From the NCBI GenBank assembly GCA_019634975.1, contig JAHCAI010000001.1, positions 248,001 through 312,000 of the forward strand: a stretch of DNA of 64,000 nt, written 5' to 3'. This stretch comes from Burkholderiales bacterium (lineage in GTDB: Bacteria; Pseudomonadota; Gammaproteobacteria; Burkholderiales; SG8-41). The notes under the pieces are model-generated. The model saw only the letters and a list, made by a program, of their open reading frames with translations. It was not told the DNA's origin and did not search any database. Positions 46,142-55,295 of this stretch are shown here, one piece after another. How positions within the stretch are numbered: position 1 is the first letter of the stretch; every line of letters begins with the position of its first letter. The position numbers and the translations under genes are program-made.

Positions 46142-47116
46142 ATGAACATGCGCGCAATACTGTCCTGCCTGACCGTTATTGCAGCGGCGTCCGTCACGGT
46201 TGCCGCGCAGGCGCAGCCTTATCCGGCGAAGCCGGTCCGCATCGTCGTGCCTTTTCCGGCCGGCGGAAATGCGGACATATTTGCGCGGGCTTTTGCGCAG
46301 AAACTCGGCGATGCCTGGAAGCAGACGCCGATCGTGGACAACCGCGCCGGGGCGGCAGGCATCATCGGCACCCAGTTCGTCGCGAGGTCGCCTGCAGACG
46401 GCTATACGCTGCTCTTCGGCACCACCGGCACCCATACCACCAATCCGGCGGTGTATGCGAAGCTGCCCTACGATCCGGTCAAGGATTTTGCGCCGGTGAG
46501 CAATTTTGCGGATTCGCCTTTCCTGCTGGTGGTTCATCCCTCGGTGCCGGCGCATACGCTTCAGGGCCTCGTTGCCCTGGCGAAGTCACGGCCCGGACAA
46601 CTTGATTACGCGTCCTTCGGGGCGGGAAGCTCGGCGCATCTCGCGGGAGAGATGCTGCGCACGATGGCGGGCATCAACATCGTTCACGTCGCCTACAAGG
46701 GAGGCCCTCCCGCAGTCACGGACCTGGTCGGCGGTCATGTGTCGCTGATGTTCAATTCACTGCCGGCCGTCCTGCCGCTGGTGAAGGCGGAAAGGCTGCG
46801 CGCGCTGGCAGTGGCCTCGGCCAGGCGTGCGCCCACGCTGCCGGAACTGCCCACTTTTGCCGAGGCCGGCCTGGCTGGCTTCGAGGCGGGCTCCTGGTAC
46901 GGGGTGCTCGCACCGGCGGGCACGCCGCGCGAGGCCATCACCAAGCTTCATGCGGAAACCGTGCGCATGCTGGCCCTGCCGGACATCAGGCAGAAACTTG
47001 CGACGGAGGGCGCCGAAGCCATCGGCAATACACCGGAGGAATTCGCCGCCCAGATCCAGCGCGACATGGCGCGCTGGGCAAAGGTGGCGCGCGACGCGAA
47101 AATCCCGCAGCAGTGA
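46142..47116 (+). CDS. Bug-family periplasmic solute-binding protein
   Basis: 324 residues; TGGAGGGAAGC precedes ATG 46142. Signal peptide ends VAAQAQP (~25). YPAKPVRIVVPFPAGGNADI, DNRAGAAGIIG and AYKGG are canonical Bug blocks, closer to textbook Bug than the 7.1 and 61.9 kb members. Last gene of the Bug-TauD-TauD-Bug unit, ended by a very strong palindromic terminator. Confidence 0.93.
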   Translation: MNMRAILSCLTVIAAASVTVAAQAQPYPAKPVRIVVPFPAGGNADIFARAFAQKLGDAWKQTPIVDNRAGAAGIIGTQFVARSPADGYTLLFGTTGTHTTNPAVYAKLPYDPVKDFAPVSNFADSPFLLVVHPSVPAHTLQGLVALAKSRPGQLDYASFGAGSSAHLAGEMLRTMAGINIVHVAYKGGPPAVTDLVGGHVSLMFNSLPAVLPLVKAERLRALAVASARRAPTLPELPTFAEAGLAGFEAGSWYGVLAPAGTPREAITKLHAETVRMLALPDIRQKLATEGAEAIGNTPEEFAAQIQRDMARWAKVARDAKIPQQ

Positions 47117-47136
47117 AATCCGCCGTGCGGGAGATG

Positions 47137-47170
47137 CATGAAAAAGCCGCCTGCAGGCGGCTTTTTCATG
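47137..47170. terminator. Perfect 34-bp palindromic bidirectional terminator
   Basis: A 15-bp stem (CATGAAAAAGCCGCC and its complement) around the loop TGCA. It has A- and T-runs on both sides and so ends both the Bug unit from the left and the ketopantoate-reductase-like gene from the right. Confidence 0.92.
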
Positions 47171-47184
47171 TCGGCCAGGCGCCA

Positions 47185-48252
47185 TCAGGCTTTCTTGCGG
47201 TTCTTTTCCAGCCAGCCGTCGACGAGTGACACGGTCTGGTCAACCACATCCAGCTGCATGCCCTTCTGCGCGGCGATGGTCTTGACCAGGCGGTCGACGC
47301 GCTCGATGTTGGGCGCCCCTGCGGCCAGCGCGCGTGCGGCTGATGAGGGACTGCCGAGCGACAGCGCTGCGTTGGCGTATTTCTCGAAAGGCACCATGTC
47401 CTTCTCGCTGGCGCCGAGCGAGACGCACAGCCGGACCACCCACTCGTAGACCGAGCGCGAGGCCGCGATGTCGGAGTGCACGGCATCCTTGATCGGGCGC
47501 ATCGCATCCTTCTGCACGCAGCGGTAGTTGCCGGCGATCAGCATCGCCCATTTCGCGAGCGGGACAAATACCGAGTCATGCACCTTGAGCTTGACCGGCA
47601 GTTCGATCCTGCTGCCGTCACCCGGGTCGAAACGCACGGCCTCGATGTCCGCCTCGAGCTGGCGCAGGATCGCGGTATGCGTGTCCGAATCGAAGCGCGC
47701 GGACTTGAAGTTGGTCGGCAGGCGCACCTGGAGCACGTTGACCTTTTCCTCCGGCGGCCGGAAGGCCTGGGGATCCGGACTGCACAGCGTCAGGGTCTTC
47801 GGGTCGAAGCTGTCCCACACCGAAGCGTCGGTGTAACAGTCGCGGCAGGCATTGGCATCAAGGCCCGGGATGCGCTTGAGGTAGGGCAGCGGCGGCATGT
47901 TCATGATCGACATGCAGGGCACGCGGGATTTCGCCACGCGATCCAGCAGTTCGCGCACGCCCGGTGAGCGGTACTGGGGTTCCTGCATGGCCAGCACGAT
48001 CAGGTCGTAGTCGGCGGGATCGGCCGAATCGGGACCGCCGGCCGACAGCTTCCCGGGCAACTTCCGCGAGCTGATCTCGACCAGGCCCTCGCGTCCCCTG
48101 ACCGGCATGCGCACGATTGCGCCTTCGGCGTTGAAAAGCTCGGCTTCCGCGGGGAGGCATATCATTTTCACGGTATGGCCGGCGAGCAGCAGCTTGGTGG
48201 CCAGCAGGGAGCCGTAGGAGGCGCCGAGGATCAGAATCTTGTAGGTACGCAT
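47185..48252 (-). CDS. Ketopantoate-reductase-like NAD(P)-binding protein
   Basis: 355 residues from ATG 48252, preceded by AAGGAAAG at 5 nt; TTG 48255 is too close. Begins KILILGASYGSLLATKLLLAGH, a Rossmann strand with GASYGS in place of GxGxxG. The rest shows the two-domain ApbA-like shape, but the length exceeds PanE (~300). It is a distant relative of the partial gene at the left edge. It lies alone, converging on the Bug unit. A metabolic reductase is likely; substrate unknown. Confidence 0.65.
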   Translation of the reverse strand: MRTYKILILGASYGSLLATKLLLAGHTVKMICLPAEAELFNAEGAIVRMPVRGREGLVEISSRKLPGKLSAGGPDSADPADYDLIVLAMQEPQYRSPGVRELLDRVAKSRVPCMSIMNMPPLPYLKRIPGLDANACRDCYTDASVWDSFDPKTLTLCSPDPQAFRPPEEKVNVLQVRLPTNFKSARFDSDTHTAILRQLEADIEAVRFDPGDGSRIELPVKLKVHDSVFVPLAKWAMLIAGNYRCVQKDAMRPIKDAVHSDIAASRSVYEWVVRLCVSLGASEKDMVPFEKYANAALSLGSPSSAARALAAGAPNIERVDRLVKTIAAQKGMQLDVVDQTVSLVDGWLEKNRKKA

Positions 48253-48468
48253 CAATACTTTCCTTGTCGTGGAATCGCAGAACAGCAGGCTGCGCGGTTG
48301 CTGGAGAGGGCGCCTGCGGCAGCCGCAATGTTAGTCAGTTAGGCTGCGCCGTGCAATGACGCATCACCAGATGAAATGCCCGGTCGCGCCGCAGCGCAGC
48401 ATTGCTGCGTCCAACGGCGATGACATCAAGACCGCTTCCAGGGCCGCTATCGTGAAGAGTGTATTGTT

Positions 48469-50079
48469 ATGATTGACCATCACGCTGGCCGCATGCCGAT
48501 GATGACCTGGAATCGCCGCCGAATGCTCAAAACCGCGCTGGCCGGGGGCGGTTTGCTGCTGTCGGGCTTGCCTGCAGGGGCGCAGCAAGCCACCGCATTG
48601 ATGCGCGCCCCGAGGCGGGCGCTGGTCATCGGCAACAGCCGGTATCCGCGGGCACCTCTTGCCAACCCCGGCAACGATGCGCGTGGCATGGCCGAGGTCC
48701 TGCGCGGCATCGGTTTCGAGGTGACTGCAGGGCTCGATCTATCGCGCGAAGCCATGCACGAGGCAGTGCGCGCCTATATCGAGGGCGTGCGTCGTGCCGG
48801 GGCGGTCGGCCTGTTTTATTTTGCAGGGCATGGCATGCAGCTGGCATGGCGCAATTACTTGTTGCCGGTTGATGCCGAAATCGATTCAGTCGAGGAGCTG
48901 CGCCAGCGGGCATTTGATATCAGTTCCCTGATCGATGGCATACGCGGTGCCGGGAACCCGATGAACATGATCATCCTGGATGCCTGCCGCGATAATCCGC
49001 TGGGCGGTGCGGCGCGGGTTGACCAGAAGGGCCTGTCGCAAATGGATGCGCCGCCCGGGACCTTCCTCGCCTATGCGACTGCGCCGGGAAATACGGCGAT
49101 CGATGGTGACGGTGGTCAGCACGGGCTGTACACCGAGCACCTGCTCAGGGAAATCCGTGTGCCCGAGGCCAAGGTCGAGGATGTATTCAAGCGCGTGCGG
49201 CTGGGGGTGCGCCGGCAATCGAATGGCCAGCAGATCCCCTGGGAAAGCACCTCCCTGGAAAGCGATTTCTGGTTTTTGCCGCCGCGTGAGTTGCGCAAGC
49301 GCGCCGATGATGAGGTTGAGCGGGAGTTCAGGGAGGAGCTCGCGCTGTGGGAGAGAATCAGGGCGGCGACCGTGCCCGAGCCCTTCGAGGACTACCTCCG
49401 CCGCTACCCCGGCGGGCGCTTCAGCGAGCTCGCGCAGCTGCAGCTCGATCGTGCGCTGGCGATGATGGGCGAGAAGAAAATCGAAATCGTGTCGGCGCCC
49501 CAGAATCCCTACGCCAAGGGCGCGGTGTCGGCGAGCATCGGCTACAAGGTGGGCGATTTCTACCAGTACCGCCAGGCGGATCTGCTGACCCGGCTGGAAA
49601 TCGACTCGGGGACGCGCCGGATCACAGCCATCACTGCTAACGAAGTCATTTACAACAAGGGTGTGATCGTCACCGACCTCCTCGGCAACCTGTTGCGTGT
49701 GCCGAGCGGCGCCACCTGGTCGCCGAACCAGACAGCTCCACTGGAATTTGCCGTCGGCAGGCGCTGGAACACCCGCTTCCGGGTTGTTCCGCCCAAGGGC
49801 GGTGACAGTACGGTCGATCTCGATATGCGCATCGCCGATCGCGAACGTGTGACGGTGCCTGCGGGAACCTTCAACGCATTCCGCGTCGAGGCCAGGGGAT
49901 GGCAGACGGGCATGGTTGACGGGAGGGGCCATTTCAACGTGAGCTGGGACTGGAAAACCTGGTACGCGCCGGGTGAGGTTCGTCTCCCCGTCGCCTTCGA
50001 GTGGTTTGTGCGGCATTCCTTCGGGAAAATCATGCGTGCGACTCGCAATGAAATGGTTTCCTTCCACCAGCAGCCCTGA
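48469..50079 (+). CDS. Tat-exported caspase-like (peptidase C14) protein
   Basis: 536 residues from ATG 48469 (GAAGAG upstream; downstream ATGs at 48493, 48499 and 48502 are alternatives). A twin-arginine leader NRRRMLKTALAGGGLLLSG ends near residue 38. The caspase-like domain (~47-270) has the catalytic dyad His121 (YFAGHGMQ) and Cys173 (LDACRDNP). The C-terminal ~250 residues hold a charged helix and beta-rich region with no domain I recognise. It would cut proteins outside the cytosol. A CHASE2 cyclase gene follows 5 nt later, then a FecR-like gene. Confidence 0.87.
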   Translation: MIDHHAGRMPMMTWNRRRMLKTALAGGGLLLSGLPAGAQQATALMRAPRRALVIGNSRYPRAPLANPGNDARGMAEVLRGIGFEVTAGLDLSREAMHEAVRAYIEGVRRAGAVGLFYFAGHGMQLAWRNYLLPVDAEIDSVEELRQRAFDISSLIDGIRGAGNPMNMIILDACRDNPLGGAARVDQKGLSQMDAPPGTFLAYATAPGNTAIDGDGGQHGLYTEHLLREIRVPEAKVEDVFKRVRLGVRRQSNGQQIPWESTSLESDFWFLPPRELRKRADDEVEREFREELALWERIRAATVPEPFEDYLRRYPGGRFSELAQLQLDRALAMMGEKKIEIVSAPQNPYAKGAVSASIGYKVGDFYQYRQADLLTRLEIDSGTRRITAITANEVIYNKGVIVTDLLGNLLRVPSGATWSPNQTAPLEFAVGRRWNTRFRVVPPKGGDSTVDLDMRIADRERVTVPAGTFNAFRVEARGWQTGMVDGRGHFNVSWDWKTWYAPGEVRLPVAFEWFVRHSFGKIMRATRNEMVSFHQQP

Positions 50080-50084
50080 CGTGC

Positions 50085-51824
50085 ATGCGTCGCATTCTTT
50101 TCCCGCTGATCGTGGTCTGTGCCGTGATGCTCGGTGCAACACGGGTCACCGGTCCGGCTGACCTCAGGCTGCTCGACCTGCAGTTCCGCTTGCTGCGGGA
50201 GCAGGGTCCGCGTCCCGTGGATGTCGATGTCGCGATCGTGGGCATCGATGCCGGGACCTTCCGCGCCTTTCCGGAGCCGCTGGCCCTCTGGCACAGGCAC
50301 CTCGCCCGTTTCCTCGAGGCCATGGTTGCGGCACAACCGTTGGCATTAGGTCTGGACATCGTGCTGCCGGAGCGCAGCTATGACGCGGTGGTGCCGGGTT
50401 ACGACGGCGCGCTGCTGCGCGGCCTGCTCGAAGCCCGGCGGAATTATCCCGTGGTGCTGGCGCAGACCGTCGACCCTTCCGGCACCGCGCGTGTCATACA
50501 CCGTCCTTTTCTTGCCGCGGCCGGCGAAGGTGGCACGGGTTATGCGCTGCTCGCCACCGACGGAGACGGCGTGGTGCGCCGTTTTGACGAGCGGCTCGGC
50601 GAGGGCGGCGAGCGGGTTACGACGCTGGCCGGGCAACTGGCGCGGAGGCTCGGCGTCACGCCGGCTACCGGCCTGATTGACTACAGCCGCGGCGGGACTT
50701 TCACTTATGTCCCGCTGCAGCAGGTGCTGGACTGGGCCGGCGCTGGCGACCGGGTCGCGCTCGAGAACGCGTTCCGCGGCCGGCCGGTATTGCTGGGCGT
50801 GGTGCTGCCCTACGAGGACAGGCAGCGCCTGCCCGTGCAGCTTGCCTCATGGGAGGATGCCGGTGCCGGTGTCCCGGGAGTGCTGCTGCACGCGCAGGTG
50901 CTGCGCGGGCTGCTCAATGACGCCGGCCTGATCCGGCAGGTTCCGGTGGCCGCAGTAACCGCGATGTCGGCCGCTGCCGCGCTGCTGTGGTTACTCGGTT
51001 CAGGCGCCGCTGTCCATGCGGTGACCGGCGGCTTGCTGGCTGCGGGTCTGCTGCTCTTGTCGACCCTGCTGCTGGCGCAAGGCCTCCACCTTCCGGTAAT
51101 CGCCCCTCTAACGGCTGGCCTGCTCGCGCTGGGAGGCCGTGCTGCCTGGGAGGCGGCGCTGAAGCTCCGCGAGCGCCGGCGCCTGCGCGGCGTGTTCTCG
51201 GGCTACGTCAGCCCCGGCGTGATGCAGCAGATCGTCGACGGTAAGCTGCGTGCCGAGCTCGGCGGCGAGCGCCGTTTCGTCTGCGTGCTGTTCTCCGACA
51301 TCCGTGGCTACACCGCGCGCAGCGAAGGCATGTCGCCGGAGGAGATCGTCGGCCTCCTCAACCGCTATTTCGAGGACGTGGTCGGCTTGATCCATGCGCA
51401 CGGCGGTACGGTCACCAGCTTCATGGGCGACGGCATCATGGCGGTGTTTGGCGCGCCCAACGAGCTCGACAATCCCTGCGAGTCCGCGTTTGCCGCCGGC
51501 CGCGACATGCTGGCGCAGGTGGCACGCTTCAACGCGCAGGCCGACGCCGGTGCGCAGCCGCTCGAGATCGGCATCGGGCTGCATGCCGGCCATGCGGTGG
51601 TCGGCCACGTCGGTTCGTCGACGCGCCACGATTACACGGCGATCGGCGACGTCACCAACGTTGCCTCGCGGCTGGAAGGTGCAACCAAGGAGGCCGGCTA
51701 CCGGCTGGTGTGTTCTTCCGAGGTGGCTTCGCGCATCGCTGAGGCCGGACTGCTCGCGCCGCTGGGGCGGGTGTCGATCAAAGGCCACACGCCGGTGGAG
51801 GCGCATGGCTACGACCGGGCTTGA
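50085..51824 (+). CDS. CHASE2 nucleotidyl cyclase (class III)
   Basis: 579 residues. A periplasmic CHASE2 sensor (~25-285, with DIVLPERSYDAVVPGYDGAL) is followed by three or more transmembrane helices (~285-355). The cyclase domain (~390-575) has metal Asp D405 (FSDIRGYT) and D449 (SFMGDGIM). The residue that selects adenine in most class III cyclases, a Lys just before that Phe, is Ser445 here, so the base preference is not certain. It makes cAMP (or cGMP) in response to an unknown periplasmic cue. It starts 5 nt after the caspase-like gene. Confidence 0.9.
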   Translation: MRRILFPLIVVCAVMLGATRVTGPADLRLLDLQFRLLREQGPRPVDVDVAIVGIDAGTFRAFPEPLALWHRHLARFLEAMVAAQPLALGLDIVLPERSYDAVVPGYDGALLRGLLEARRNYPVVLAQTVDPSGTARVIHRPFLAAAGEGGTGYALLATDGDGVVRRFDERLGEGGERVTTLAGQLARRLGVTPATGLIDYSRGGTFTYVPLQQVLDWAGAGDRVALENAFRGRPVLLGVVLPYEDRQRLPVQLASWEDAGAGVPGVLLHAQVLRGLLNDAGLIRQVPVAAVTAMSAAAALLWLLGSGAAVHAVTGGLLAAGLLLLSTLLLAQGLHLPVIAPLTAGLLALGGRAAWEAALKLRERRRLRGVFSGYVSPGVMQQIVDGKLRAELGGERRFVCVLFSDIRGYTARSEGMSPEEIVGLLNRYFEDVVGLIHAHGGTVTSFMGDGIMAVFGAPNELDNPCESAFAAGRDMLAQVARFNAQADAGAQPLEIGIGLHAGHAVVGHVGSSTRHDYTAIGDVTNVASRLEGATKEAGYRLVCSSEVASRIAEAGLLAPLGRVSIKGHTPVEAHGYDRA

Positions 51825-52026
51825 GGCGCAGCCCAGCGGCCGCTTCGAGTTCCGCCGCGAACCCGGGGTGGCGGCATGTGCGAAGTGCGCCTCGCCCGGG
51901 ACGATTTCCGCCAGCGCGAGGTCGCGGTCAAGCAGGTTCGCCTGACGTAGTGAACCGGGCGTGCGCTATGCAATGGAAAGGTTTACTGTCGATCCTTGCA
52001 GCACAGTTTTTTCAGGGGATTACGCG

Positions 52027-52902
52027 ATGTATAAAATACCAATAAAAACAAATACTTATAATATATTCACTGGCTTGCTGCTGGCGCTGGCCCTGGCATT
52101 GCCGGGCCCCGCGCCGGCAGCGGCGATCGTCACCGACCTCATCGGCAGGGCTGCCGTGCAGGGGGGCGGCAAGACCGGCCCGGTGACGATCCTTGCGGAA
52201 ATCGAATCCAATGCCCGCGTCCAGCTCGAGGCCGGCGCCCGGCTGGTCGCGCTGTACACCCGCAGCGGTGACGAATTCACGCTGGCAGGGCCGGCGCTGG
52301 TGCATTTCCGACCCGATGCGCCGGTCGCGCTGTCGGGTACGGCTCCGCAGAAACGCGTTAGCGCGATCGGCAAGGAGGCGGGTATCCGCATCAGACCCGC
52401 GGCGATGACGCAGGCCGCCCACGTCATGCGCAGCGCACGCGGCACCGCGCGCATTCGCCTGCTGACACTGTCAGGCACTCGCGTGCTGGACAGCGCTCCC
52501 GAGTTTCGGTGGCAGGGGATAGAGGGTGTGGATGCCTACCGCTTCGTGTTGACCGACGAGACCGGCAAGTCACTGCATGAGACTTCGGTTGCGGGCAGCC
52601 GGCTCAGGCTCCCGGATACGATACGGCTGCAGGCCGGCGCCGGCTACACTTGGGAAGTATCGGCGCGCGCCGCTGACGGCCGGCGCCATGTCAGCGCGGG
52701 AGATTTCAGCCTGGCCAGCGCGGAACTTCAGTCCCGTGCCGCAGCGCTGCGTCCGCCGGCGGATGCGCCGGTATCCGACCGCGTCGCTTATGCGGCCTGG
52801 CTCGCGCAGATGGAACTGCGCGACGAGGCAGGCAGCTACTGGCGCATCCTGGCGAAGGAGAGGCCGGAAGACGCTGCCTTGCGGGCACTGGCCGCGCACT
52901 GA
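52027..52902 (+). CDS. FecR-like exported protein
   Basis: 291 residues from ATG 52027 (CAGGGGAT upstream). The first ~15 codons are A/T-rich and encode MYKIPIKTNTYNIFT, unlike the GC-rich body; the signal peptide then ends near APAAA (~33). The next ~90 residues look like a FecR-type beta domain (TRSGDEFTLAGPALVHF). The last ~100 are a fibronectin-like or helical tail. FecR-like domains often sit beside CHASE2 proteins, as here, about 200 nt away, suggesting a shared signalling role. Not fully certain. Confidence 0.65.
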   Translation: MYKIPIKTNTYNIFTGLLLALALALPGPAPAAAIVTDLIGRAAVQGGGKTGPVTILAEIESNARVQLEAGARLVALYTRSGDEFTLAGPALVHFRPDAPVALSGTAPQKRVSAIGKEAGIRIRPAAMTQAAHVMRSARGTARIRLLTLSGTRVLDSAPEFRWQGIEGVDAYRFVLTDETGKSLHETSVAGSRLRLPDTIRLQAGAGYTWEVSARAADGRRHVSAGDFSLASAELQSRAAALRPPADAPVSDRVAYAAWLAQMELRDEAGSYWRILAKERPEDAALRALAAH

Positions 52903-52946
52903 GTCACGGATACACTGCGCAGTAACGGGGATTACGGGAGGCCACC

Positions 52947-53234
52947 ATGACGGGAATGCCAATTGAAATACTCATCGCGGTGGCGGCGGTGCTGCTGCTC
53001 GCGGCCACGGTGCTGATGACGGTCATGGTCCTGCAGTTGCGGGCGATGCGCCGCGAGGTCGAATCGACGCGGTTGCAGCTGGCAAAGATGGACTGGGGGG
53101 TGATGCTGCTCAACGGCGTGCAGCAGCTGAAGCAGGCGACTGTCGCCCTGGAGCAGATCGACAAGCGGCTGCAGAAGCTGGAGGCGATCGAGAAGGTTCA
53201 GCTCTCGCACATCAACCTGCGGCAGGGGCAGTGA
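52947..53234 (+). CDS. Small membrane protein with coiled coil
   Basis: 95 residues. One hydrophobic segment at ~6-28 (EILIAVAAVLLLAATVLMTV) is followed by a charged helical region with heptad spacing (about 32-90) ending near EKVQLSHIN. No known domain. GGGAGGCCACC precedes ATG 52947. Placed 44 nt after the FecR-like gene and before a terminator, it closes the caspase-cyclase-FecR stretch. Confidence 0.6.
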   Translation: MTGMPIEILIAVAAVLLLAATVLMTVMVLQLRAMRREVESTRLQLAKMDWGVMLLNGVQQLKQATVALEQIDKRLQKLEAIEKVQLSHINLRQGQ

Positions 53235-53247
53235 GGCGGCCAGGATG

Positions 53248-53276
53248 AAAAAAGCGGCCCGCAGGCCGCTTTTTTC
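53248..53276. terminator. Bidirectional intrinsic terminator
   Basis: Stem AAAAAAGCGGCC / GGCCGCTTTTTT, loop CGCA. Ends the upstream unit and the converging FAH-family gene. Confidence 0.92.
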
Positions 53277-53290
53277 GAGTGCCTGCGAAA

Positions 53291-54238
53291 TCAGGGGGAA
53301 ACGATGCGGTTGCGCAGCACCATCGCCGGCTGCTCGAATGCGCATTCCACGACATCGCCCGGCTTGAGATAGAGCGCTTCGGCGTCGGCCTTGCCCACCG
53401 CGACGCCGCCAGGCGCGCCGGTGGCAAACATGTCGCCCGGCTGCAGGTCGAGCAGGCGCGAGAAATGCGGAATGATGTCGGGCAGCTTCCAGATCTGGTC
53501 GCTGGTGTTCACGCGCATGCGCTGGACGCCGTTGACGCTGCAGGTGACCCAGATGTTGTAGGGGTCGGGCACTTCGTCCATGGTGATGATGTAGGGTCCC
53601 AGCGGGCCGAAGGACGGCGCGTTTTTCGATGTCCAGAAGCGCGAGCCCGAGGCGACTTCCGCCTTCTGCGTGTCGCGGCAGGTCAGGTCGTTGAGGATGG
53701 TGATGCCGGCGATGTAGCTTGCGGCGTCTTCGCGCTTGGCGTGACGCGCGGCCTTGCCCAGCACAAATACCATCTCCGGTTCGTAGTCGAGGCGGTTCAC
53801 CGTTTCGCGCCTGGGCACATCCGCGCAATGGCCGGTGAGGCAGGAGTTGAGCTTGATGAAACCGGTGGGCTCCCCCGGCATTTCCTTGATCAGGTCGTTC
53901 TTGCGCAGTTCTTCGAGATGGGTGCGGTAATTCTTGCCGACGCAGAGGAATTTGTCGGCATCGGGAATCGGGGGCAGGAAGCGCACTGCGGATTCTGGGG
54001 CGAGAGTGGTCGCATCCAGCCGGCCGGGGTTCCTGCGCGCGAATTCCAGCACCGCGCGGGCGCGGGCGAGCCCGGCTTCGCCCAGCGCCAGCAGTCCTTT
54101 CATGGAGGCCGGGATCATAGCCTTGCCGTCGCCGAGGGCGGCCTCTCCGGCGACGAGGTCGAGCAGTTTGCCATCAAGCTGCGCGCCGATGCGGACGGTG
54201 CCGGGGTCGGACGCGAGGGTGTAGGTAGCCAGTCGCAT
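53291..54238 (-). CDS. Fumarylacetoacetate hydrolase (FAH) family protein
   Basis: 315 residues. The FAH core is clear: KFLCVGKNYRTHLEEL near residue 95, LDYEPEMVFVLGKAA near 152 with the metal Glu, and GDMFATGAPGG near 272. The family cleaves C-C bonds or decarboxylates in aromatic and sugar-acid breakdown, using Mg2+ or Mn2+. A LysR gene lies upstream on the same strand, with a GC hairpin between. TTTGAGGACCCC precedes the ATG. The exact substrate is unknown. Confidence 0.92.
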   Translation of the reverse strand: MRLATYTLASDPGTVRIGAQLDGKLLDLVAGEAALGDGKAMIPASMKGLLALGEAGLARARAVLEFARRNPGRLDATTLAPESAVRFLPPIPDADKFLCVGKNYRTHLEELRKNDLIKEMPGEPTGFIKLNSCLTGHCADVPRRETVNRLDYEPEMVFVLGKAARHAKREDAASYIAGITILNDLTCRDTQKAEVASGSRFWTSKNAPSFGPLGPYIITMDEVPDPYNIWVTCSVNGVQRMRVNTSDQIWKLPDIIPHFSRLLDLQPGDMFATGAPGGVAVGKADAEALYLKPGDVVECAFEQPAMVLRNRIVSP

Positions 54239-54258
54239 TGCGGGGTCCTCAAATGAGA

Positions 54259-54278
54259 AGCGGCGCCTGCGCGCCGCT
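54259..54278. terminator. GC hairpin between lysR and the FAH-family gene
   Basis: A perfect 8-bp stem AGCGGCGC / GCGCCGCT around CTGC. On the minus strand it is followed by TCTCATTTG, a poor T-run, so it is at best a weak terminator. Confidence 0.35.
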
Positions 54279-54347
54279 GGTTTCCGTTACGGTCGAGGCC
54301 GGTATTTTAAGGCTTCGAACGGAATGGGTGCTAGTTCTCCGGCGGGG

Positions 54348-55295
54348 TCAGGGCCGTGACAGGTGGTCGAACACCAGTTTCCGCGATTCGGCCAGCATGA
54401 AATCGAGGAAGCTCCGGGCCGCGAGCGACAGCTGCTTTGCCGCGGGATGAACGATCACCCAGGGCCGGTCAATGGGGAAGCCCTCGACGTCAAGCACCGC
54501 GACCTGCTCATGCGGCACATCGAGGCCGAGTGTATAGCGCGACATGACGGACACGCCGAGGCCGGCGATGATCGCCTGCTTGATGGCCTCGTTGCTTGAC
54601 AGCTCCATTCGTATCCGTGGCTCGCAGCCCCGGGATTCGAAAATCTCGCGCACCATGCTGCGCGCTCCGGAACCGGGTTCCCTGATCAGGAAGGGTTCCC
54701 CGGCGAAGCGCGCGAACGGGATGTTTTTCTCCCTTGCCAGCGGGTGATCGGCGTGGGCAAAAGGCACCACCGGATTGGGCAGCAGGGGATGGACGGTGAT
54801 GTCACGCCCCTCGGGCGCACTGGCGAAGATGTAGAGATCATCAAGGTTCCGCGACATGCGTTCGAGCAGCGTGCTGCGGTTCTGGATCTGCAGGGAGACA
54901 TCCAGTCCGGGGTGCCGCCTGACGAATTCGGCCAGCATGCGCGGCGCAAAGTATTCGCCCGTGGTGCTGACCGCGAGTTGCAGGCGGCCGGCCTCAAGCC
55001 CGCGTAGGTCGCCAAGGCTGCGCTCGACAGCGGCCAGGGTGCTGAACATTTCCAGGCAGCCTGCATGGAGAACGCGGCCTGCGTCGGTCAGCTGGATGCG
55101 CTTGCCGACCTGCTCGATCAGCGGGAGCCCCATCGTTTCGGCGAGCTTCTTCATCTGCACCGACACCGTGGGCTGTGCCATGAAAAGTTCCTCTGCCGCC
55201 TTGGTGAAGCTGCCCAGGCGGACCACGGCCTCGAAAACGCTGAGTTGGGGCAGCATCCCGTGCTTCAGGTAGCGCCGGATTGCGGATTGCGGCAT
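54348..55295 (-). CDS. LysR-type transcriptional regulator
   Basis: 315 residues from ATG 55295, preceded by GAGAGGAACGAC; an open frame further upstream lacks a site. The helix-turn-helix is GSFTKAAEELFMAQPTVSVQ (~28-47). The effector domain follows from ~95 with REPGSGARSM near 205. It resembles the regulator at 16.9 kb. A FAH-family gene is the next gene on this strand and a likely target. Confidence 0.93.
   Translation of the reverse strand: MPQSAIRRYLKHGMLPQLSVFEAVVRLGSFTKAAEELFMAQPTVSVQMKKLAETMGLPLIEQVGKRIQLTDAGRVLHAGCLEMFSTLAAVERSLGDLRGLEAGRLQLAVSTTGEYFAPRMLAEFVRRHPGLDVSLQIQNRSTLLERMSRNLDDLYIFASAPEGRDITVHPLLPNPVVPFAHADHPLAREKNIPFARFAGEPFLIREPGSGARSMVREIFESRGCEPRIRMELSSNEAIKQAIIAGLGVSVMSRYTLGLDVPHEQVAVLDVEGFPIDRPWVIVHPAAKQLSLAARSFLDFMLAESRKLVFDHLSRP

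Noticed and set aside
54259..54278. Strong terminator between lysR and the FAH-family gene
   Set aside because: The stem is good but there is no proper T-run on either strand; reported only as a weak candidate.
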